DNA of 10,191 nt from an uncultured Slackia sp. (GTDB taxonomy: Bacteria > Actinomycetota > Coriobacteriia > Coriobacteriales > Eggerthellaceae). The notes beneath the pieces were generated by a model. It did not search any database. It was given only the letters and a program-made list of their open reading frames with translations, and had not been told where the DNA came from. Position 1 is the stretch's first letter. Every line of letters starts with the position of its first letter. Shown piece by piece: positions 6,587 to 10,191 of the stretch. Made by a program: the position numbers and the translations under genes. The stretch is taken from contig CALBLG010000162.1 in the NCBI GenBank assembly GCA_937895975.1, positions 1 to 10,191 on the forward strand, given 5' to 3'.

Positions 6587-6672
6587 ACTTAAAAGACGAA
6601 ACCGAAATATTGGAACATGTGGGACAAAAGCAGGGGTTATGGGCAGAAAAAAGATAACCTGATGCAACAATC

Positions 6673-6700
6673 ATGTTACGATTCGTCAACGTCGTAACAT
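6673..6700. promoter_or_regulatory. Candidate operator: ATGTTACGA-N10-TCGTAACAT inverted repeat
   Basis: Perfect 9-bp arms with a 10-bp spacer, 133 bp before the small-subunit start. The half-site centres are 19 bp apart, near two helical turns, which suits a dimeric activator or repressor bound on one DNA face. It could also form an RNA hairpin if transcribed. The regulator is not identifiable. Confidence 0.5.
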
Positions 6701-6819
6701 AGTTATGCCATTTCCCGCGATGTCTCCACATGAATGTGTCGTTGGCCGACTTTGGGCATCGGTTTAGCAACATTTACGCCATAATGCATAGCCGTCAGTG
6801 TTTCCACCATGCATCTAAT

Positions 6820-6827
6820 AGGAGGTG
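6820..6827 (+). promoter_or_regulatory. Strong ribosome binding site fixing the hydrogenase small-subunit start at 6833
   Basis: AGGAGGTG ends 5 nt before the ATG at 6833. The in-frame ATG at 6809 lies upstream of this site and has no purine run of its own, so 6833 is the start. Confidence 0.85.
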
Positions 6828-6832
6828 TACGA

Positions 6833-8065
6833 ATGGACAATCAGTCCACTGCCTCAGAGTTTCAGGGAATGCTCGAAGCGCGCGGTGTCTCGCGTCGTAG
6901 CTTCATGAAACTGTGTGGCACGCTTGCGGTTATGGCCGGCTTGGGTGAAGTCGCCGCTCCGCGCGTGGCGCAGGCTTTGGAAAAGTCCGTCATCGGCGCA
7001 AGCCAGGGCGACCTGTATCCGGTCATCTGGATCGAGGGCGCTTCTTGCACGGGCTGCACCGAGGCATTCGCTCAGATCGACGCTCCCGACGCGGCTGCCG
7101 TCGTGCTCGAGCTCATTTCGCTGAACTACAGCGAGACGCTGTCCGCCGCTGCGGGCCATTCGATGGAGAAGGCCAAGGAGCAGACCATCGAAGCGGGCAA
7201 CTACATTCTTGTGTATGAAGGTGCCGTGCTCAACGGCTGGGACGGCAACGCGCTTCGCGTCGCCGGCAAAACCGGCAACGAGCACCTCATCGAGGCCGCC
7301 GAGAAGGCGACTGCGGTCGTGGCCTTGGGCTCTTGCGCCGTCAACGGCGGCTGGATGGCTGCCGCTCCGAACGCTTCTCACGCCACGGGCGTGCAGGCAT
7401 TCCTGAAGGAGCAGGGCATCAACGTGCCCATCATCAACATCCCGGGCTGCCCGCCGAACCCCGAATGGCTCTGCGCGGTGCTCATCCAGTACCTGCTGCT
7501 GGGCGAGCTGCCCGAGCTGAACGCCGAGAACAAGCCCACGCAGATCTTCGGCCAGACAATCCACGACAATTGCCAGCGTCGCGGCCACTTCGAGAACGGC
7601 GAGTTCGTCTACCAGTTCGGCTCTCCTGAAGAGGCCAAGGGCTACTGCCTGTACCCGCTGGGTTGCCGCGGCCCGCAGACCAAGGCCAACTGCGGCGTGG
7701 TTCGCTACAACCACCGTCGCTCTTGGTGCGTCGAGGCCGGCGCTCCGTGCATCGGTTGCTGCGAGGCCAACCCCGAGAATCCGGGCCAGAACTGGGTCGA
7801 GGTCAACACCCCGTTCTTCAAGCGCCATCGCGATTTGAACATCGGCGACTTCAAGTTCCAGCCTGGCACCATCGCCGCCGCTGTCATCGGCATCGAAGCC
7901 GTTGCCCTGGTCATCCATGGTTTCGGCATGAAGGCCGCCGGCCGCGTGCCCAACGGCGCCGAGTTCGAGAAGAAGCGCGCTTGGGACGCCAAGCATCCCG
8001 AAAAGTCCATCGGCGTGTACGACAACGCCGCGAAGTCTGACGCCAAGAAAGGAGGCGACGAGTAA
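6833..8065 (+). CDS. hyaA: [NiFe] hydrogenase small subunit (group 1, Tat-exported, Fe-S electron relay)
   Basis: A 410-residue small subunit carrying electrons from the NiFe site to the membrane. It begins with a twin-arginine signal (SRRSFMK, Arg21-Arg22, then a hydrophobic stretch to about residue 48), so the folded complex is exported by Tat. Proximal cluster ligands are Cys72, Cys75, Cys168 and Cys206. Distal ligands are His244, Cys247, Cys272 and Cys278. Medial ligands are Cys287, Cys306 and Cys309, plus Cys299, which stands where most relatives have Pro (WCVEAGAPCIGC against the usual WPV-AGHPCIGC). Four medial cysteines predict a [4Fe-4S] medial cluster, as known for [NiFeSe] enzymes. 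The CTGC proximal motif lacks the two extra cysteines of O2-tolerant enzymes. A hydrophobic anchor spans about 347-367, followed by a 43-residue polar tail, making the protein longer than usual. The large-subunit start follows the stop directly. HydDB group 1i (Coriobacteria) is a plausible class from memory. Confidence 0.96.
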   Translation: MDNQSTASEFQGMLEARGVSRRSFMKLCGTLAVMAGLGEVAAPRVAQALEKSVIGASQGDLYPVIWIEGASCTGCTEAFAQIDAPDAAAVVLELISLNYSETLSAAAGHSMEKAKEQTIEAGNYILVYEGAVLNGWDGNALRVAGKTGNEHLIEAAEKATAVVALGSCAVNGGWMAAAPNASHATGVQAFLKEQGINVPIINIPGCPPNPEWLCAVLIQYLLLGELPELNAENKPTQIFGQTIHDNCQRRGHFENGEFVYQFGSPEEAKGYCLYPLGCRGPQTKANCGVVRYNHRRSWCVEAGAPCIGCCEANPENPGQNWVEVNTPFFKRHRDLNIGDFKFQPGTIAAAVIGIEAVALVIHGFGMKAAGRVPNGAEFEKKRAWDAKHPEKSIGVYDNAAKSDAKKGGDE

Positions 8066-9724
8066 ATGACGCGTTCCGTTATCGATCCCATTACCCGTAT
8101 CGAGGGCCATCTCCGCGCCGAGATGGAGGTTACCGACGGCGTCGTTACCGACGCTTGGATTTCCGGCGGCTGCTTCCGTGGCATGGAGCTCGTCGTGCGC
8201 GACCGCACCCCTGAAGATGCCGCCTATATCGTGCAGCGCATCTGCGGCGTGTGTCCCGTTTCTCACATGCATGCTGCCTCCATCGCGGCCGAGCAGGCGC
8301 TGGGCATCACCATCCCCAACAACGCCCGCATCATCCGCAACCTGGTCGAAGGCGCGCAGTTCCTGCACAGCCACATCCTTTGGCTGTACAACCTGGCTGG
8401 CCTCGACTACGTGAACCCGCTGAACGCCCTGAACGCCGACGCGGCCGACGCCTACGACCTGGCTACCGAGCTGGGCACCCCGTCTGCCGACTTCGTGGGC
8501 CTGCAGGACCGCCTGAAGAAGTTCGCCGACAACGGCCAGCTCTCCATCTTCAGCGGCAACTGGTTCGACACCGGCGAGTACAACATGACTCCCGAGGCCG
8601 ACCTCATTCTTACCGCGCACTATCTGGAAGCCCTGCAGATGCAGTCGAAGGCCTCCGAGATCGCGGCGCTGCTCGGCGGCAAGATGCCCCACATCATGAC
8701 CATCGTTCCCGGCGGCACGGCATTCGTTCCCACCTCCGAGAAGCTTGACGACCTGAAGGGCCTCGTTGACGAGCTGTACACCTGGGTCGCCGAAACCATG
8801 ATTCCCGACACGCTGGCCATCGCGAAGTACTATCCCGAGGCCGCCACGTTCGGCAAGGGCATTGGCCGCTACGCCGCTTGGGGCGTGTTCGAGAACGCGT
8901 TCGACGAGAACACTTCGTACGCCGACCGCATGCGCAACCGCTACATGCCCGCCGGCGTTCTGGACGAGAACTTCAACATCTCCGACCCCGACGAGTCGAA
9001 GATCACCGAGTACGTGGGCCACTCCTGGTACGAGGGCGACGCCGACCTGCCGCCGTTCGAACAGGACACCAAGCCTGCCTTCACCGAGTACGACGTCAAC
9101 GACCGCTACACCTGGTCGAAGTGCCCGCTGTACGACGGCAAGTCGCTCGAGACAGGCTCGTTCGCTCGCGTGCTGGTCGCCTACAAGCGCGGCGTTCCGT
9201 TCATCAAGCAGCACGTCGACGACATGCTGGTTGCCTTGGGCGCCAAGGCCGGCGACGTTTCGGTGCTGCAGAACACGCTCGGCCGCACCGCTGCCCGCCA
9301 GGTCGAGACCCTCTACATCGCTACGCTGATGAAGGAATGGGTCGACGAGCTGTGCGAGGCCATCAAGAGCGGCGATTCCGAGTACTTCCGTGCTCCGAAG
9401 GCCTCCGATGGCGAAGGCACCGCGTTCTGGGAAGCCCCGCGCGGCGCTCTCTACCATTCCGAGAAGGTCAAGGGCGGCAAGATCACCGATTACCAGATCA
9501 TCATTCCGTCCACGTGGAACCTCTCCCCGCACGACCCGAAGGGCAACTACGGCCCGTTGGAGCAGGCGCTCATCGGCGTGCCCGTGGAAGACGTGGAGAA
9601 GCCGATCAACGCTCTGCGCACGGTCCACAGCTTCGACCCTTGCACCGCGTGCGCCGTGCATATCGTCGAGCCGAAGACCGGCAAGAAGTTCGAAACCGTA
9701 ACCAGCCCTTGGGGGGTGAAGTAA
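8066..9724 (+). CDS. hyaB: [NiFe] hydrogenase large subunit (catalytic)
   Basis: A 552-residue catalytic subunit that holds the Ni-Fe(CN)2CO centre and oxidises H2. The nickel ligands are intact: RICGVC at 58-63 (Cys60, Cys63) and DPCTAC at 524-529 (Cys526, Cys529). The codon at 9641-9643 is TGC, so this is not a selenocysteine enzyme. The N-terminal ITRIEGH (9-15) is the conserved L1 region. After AVH532 there are 20 further residues; family members are cut after this His by a dedicated maturation protease once nickel is inserted, so such a protease should be encoded nearby. There is no signal peptide; export is expected by hitch-hiking on the small subunit's Tat signal. The ATG directly follows the small-subunit TAA, with AAAGGAGG at 8048-8054 as ribosome site. 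The length is normal, slightly short of E. coli HyaB. Confidence 0.97.
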   Translation: MTRSVIDPITRIEGHLRAEMEVTDGVVTDAWISGGCFRGMELVVRDRTPEDAAYIVQRICGVCPVSHMHAASIAAEQALGITIPNNARIIRNLVEGAQFLHSHILWLYNLAGLDYVNPLNALNADAADAYDLATELGTPSADFVGLQDRLKKFADNGQLSIFSGNWFDTGEYNMTPEADLILTAHYLEALQMQSKASEIAALLGGKMPHIMTIVPGGTAFVPTSEKLDDLKGLVDELYTWVAETMIPDTLAIAKYYPEAATFGKGIGRYAAWGVFENAFDENTSYADRMRNRYMPAGVLDENFNISDPDESKITEYVGHSWYEGDADLPPFEQDTKPAFTEYDVNDRYTWSKCPLYDGKSLETGSFARVLVAYKRGVPFIKQHVDDMLVALGAKAGDVSVLQNTLGRTAARQVETLYIATLMKEWVDELCEAIKSGDSEYFRAPKASDGEGTAFWEAPRGALYHSEKVKGGKITDYQIIIPSTWNLSPHDPKGNYGPLEQALIGVPVEDVEKPINALRTVHSFDPCTACAVHIVEPKTGKKFETVTSPWGVK

Positions 9725-9725
9725 G

Positions 9726-10191
9726 ATGGCACATCTCGCACACTACCGTGAGGCCCATCCGGCGCCGTTCCGCTTCACTCACTGGGTGAATCTCATTTCG
9801 ATGATTGTGCTGATCATCACTGGTTTTGCGATTCACTTCCCGTATTGGCCTGAATTCATGGGCATCGCCCGCGGCATGCACATCGCGTTCGGCTTCATCC
9901 TCTTCATCAACTGCCTGCTGCGCATCGTGCTGGCATTCGTCGTGAAGAGCGCGCCGACCGCCGGCACCCGCGAAGTGGTTCCCGACTACAAAACGTGGCT
10001 GCCCCAGGCCGACAACCGTCACCAGGGCCCGCAGTGGATCAAGTACTACCTGTTCCTGAAGAAGGATCACCCGCTGTCGGCTAAGTTGGGCGTTCCGCAG
10101 AAGATCAGCTACCTGTGCATCCCCGTGTTGATCATCTTCATGTTCTTCACCGGCCTGTGCCTGTGGCCGCCCTGCGCGAACATGCCGCTGT
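9726..10191 (+). CDS. hyaC: Hydrogenase b-type cytochrome membrane subunit (3' end beyond window)
   Basis: The frame stays open from the ATG at 9726 to the window edge, giving 155 visible residues. It starts 1 nt after the large-subunit stop, behind a G-rich ribosome site (9711-9718). RFTHW (16-20, with His19) and RGMH (49-52, with His52) match positions where Ni/Fe-hydrogenase cytochromes b bind haem. Hydrophobic spans lie near residues 21-38, 50-73 and 128-147. They are separated by a polar loop rich in charged residues (about 74-126) that is longer than I would expect for a compact cytochrome b561 fold. The protein anchors the hydrogenase and passes electrons to quinone. The remaining helices and haem ligands are outside the window. 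The small-large-cytochrome order is the standard one for membrane uptake hydrogenases. Confidence 0.9.
   Translation, partial: MAHLAHYREAHPAPFRFTHWVNLISMIVLIITGFAIHFPYWPEFMGIARGMHIAFGFILFINCLLRIVLAFVVKSAPTAGTREVVPDYKTWLPQADNRHQGPQWIKYYLFLKKDHPLSAKLGVPQKISYLCIPVLIIFMFFTGLCLWPPCANMPL

Larger units (their letters stand above)
6322..6832 (+). promoter_or_regulatory. Long AT-richer upstream region of the hydrogenase operon, no convincing gene
   Basis: About 510 bp without a supportable gene on either strand, clearly lower in GC than its flanks from about 6400 on. It contains several perfect dyads listed separately, three copies of a GGACA element, and CATAAT (6780-6785), a possible -10 box about 48 bp before the small-subunit start. 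No good -35 box stands 16-18 bp before that -10, which would fit an activator-dependent promoter. The length suggests complex regulation, a long leader or an unrecognised small RNA. Confidence 0.5.

Noticed and set aside
6570..6773. A 67-codon open frame on the - strand in the hydrogenase upstream region
   Set aside because: No ribosome site, no recognisable motif, and it overlaps the dyads; probably chance in AT-richer DNA.
7040..7060. O2-tolerant six-cysteine proximal cluster
   Set aside because: The motif is CTGC without the adjacent extra cysteine, and the second extra cysteine downstream of Cys168 is also missing.
9641..9652. [NiFeSe] hydrogenase suggested by the four-Cys medial cluster
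   Set aside because: The nickel-ligand codon that would be TGA in a selenoenzyme is TGC here.
6854..9661. A 935-codon open frame on the - strand across both hydrogenase subunits
   Set aside because: It is exactly antisense to two certain genes, has His/Ala/Arg-rich translation without motifs, and arises from GC-rich third positions.
1..10191. CRISPR array, tRNA, rRNA or insertion sequence
   Set aside because: No regularly spaced repeats, no cloverleaf, no transposase-like protein and no terminal inverted repeats with target duplications were seen.

Overview
The window looks like chromosomal DNA from a high-GC anaerobic actinobacterium, most likely class Coriobacteriia (Eggerthella, Gordonibacter, Slackia and relatives). 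This is inferred from the GC-rich third codon positions, the protein content (a membrane-bound uptake [NiFe] hydrogenase beside Rrf2, HAD and ABC-exporter genes) and a GTGGGAC/CCCCGTCCCAC-type hairpin repeat of a kind I associate with that group. No database search was possible. All eight recognisable genes are on the + strand; the very long ORFs on the - strand are codon-bias shadows.

Region 1 (1-2294) holds the 3' end of one ABC half-transporter and a complete second one, joined by an ATGA overlap. The first has a degenerate catalytic site (Asp for the Walker B Glu, Gln for the switch His). The second has a consensus Walker B and switch His but a weak signature motif. That is the pattern of an asymmetric heterodimeric exporter of the BmrC/BmrD or TM287/288 type. 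Region 2 (2295-3184) is a short gap with two GC-rich hairpins, then a HAD-IB phosphatase with all four HAD motifs.

Region 3 (about 3185-6247) is a candidate promoter followed by three tightly packed genes. They are a large AAA+-like protein that seems to have lost its P-loop and arginine finger, an Rrf2 regulator with four clustered cysteines, and a MutY/Nth-fold DNA glycosylase whose start overlaps the Rrf2 stop. The glycosylase has no Fe-S cluster cysteines, no C-terminal NUDIX-like domain, and Glu where the usual catalytic Asp sits. This arrangement suggests a redox- or Fe-S-regulated DNA repair operon and is the most unusual gene set here.

Region 4 (6248-6832) is a 585-bp non-coding stretch. 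It opens with an inverted repeat containing a G-quadruplex motif. It then becomes visibly AT-richer and holds several perfect dyads that look like operators for the hydrogenase operon.

Region 5 (6833-10191) is that operon: a Tat-exported small subunit, the large subunit, and the start of the membrane cytochrome b, in the order small-large-cytochrome. Electrons from H2 would pass along three Fe-S clusters to haem b and the quinone pool. The small subunit has a fourth cysteine where a proline normally sits at the medial cluster, which predicts a [4Fe-4S] rather than a [3Fe-4S] medial cluster. The proximal cluster has the ordinary four cysteines, so the enzyme is not the six-cysteine O2-tolerant type.
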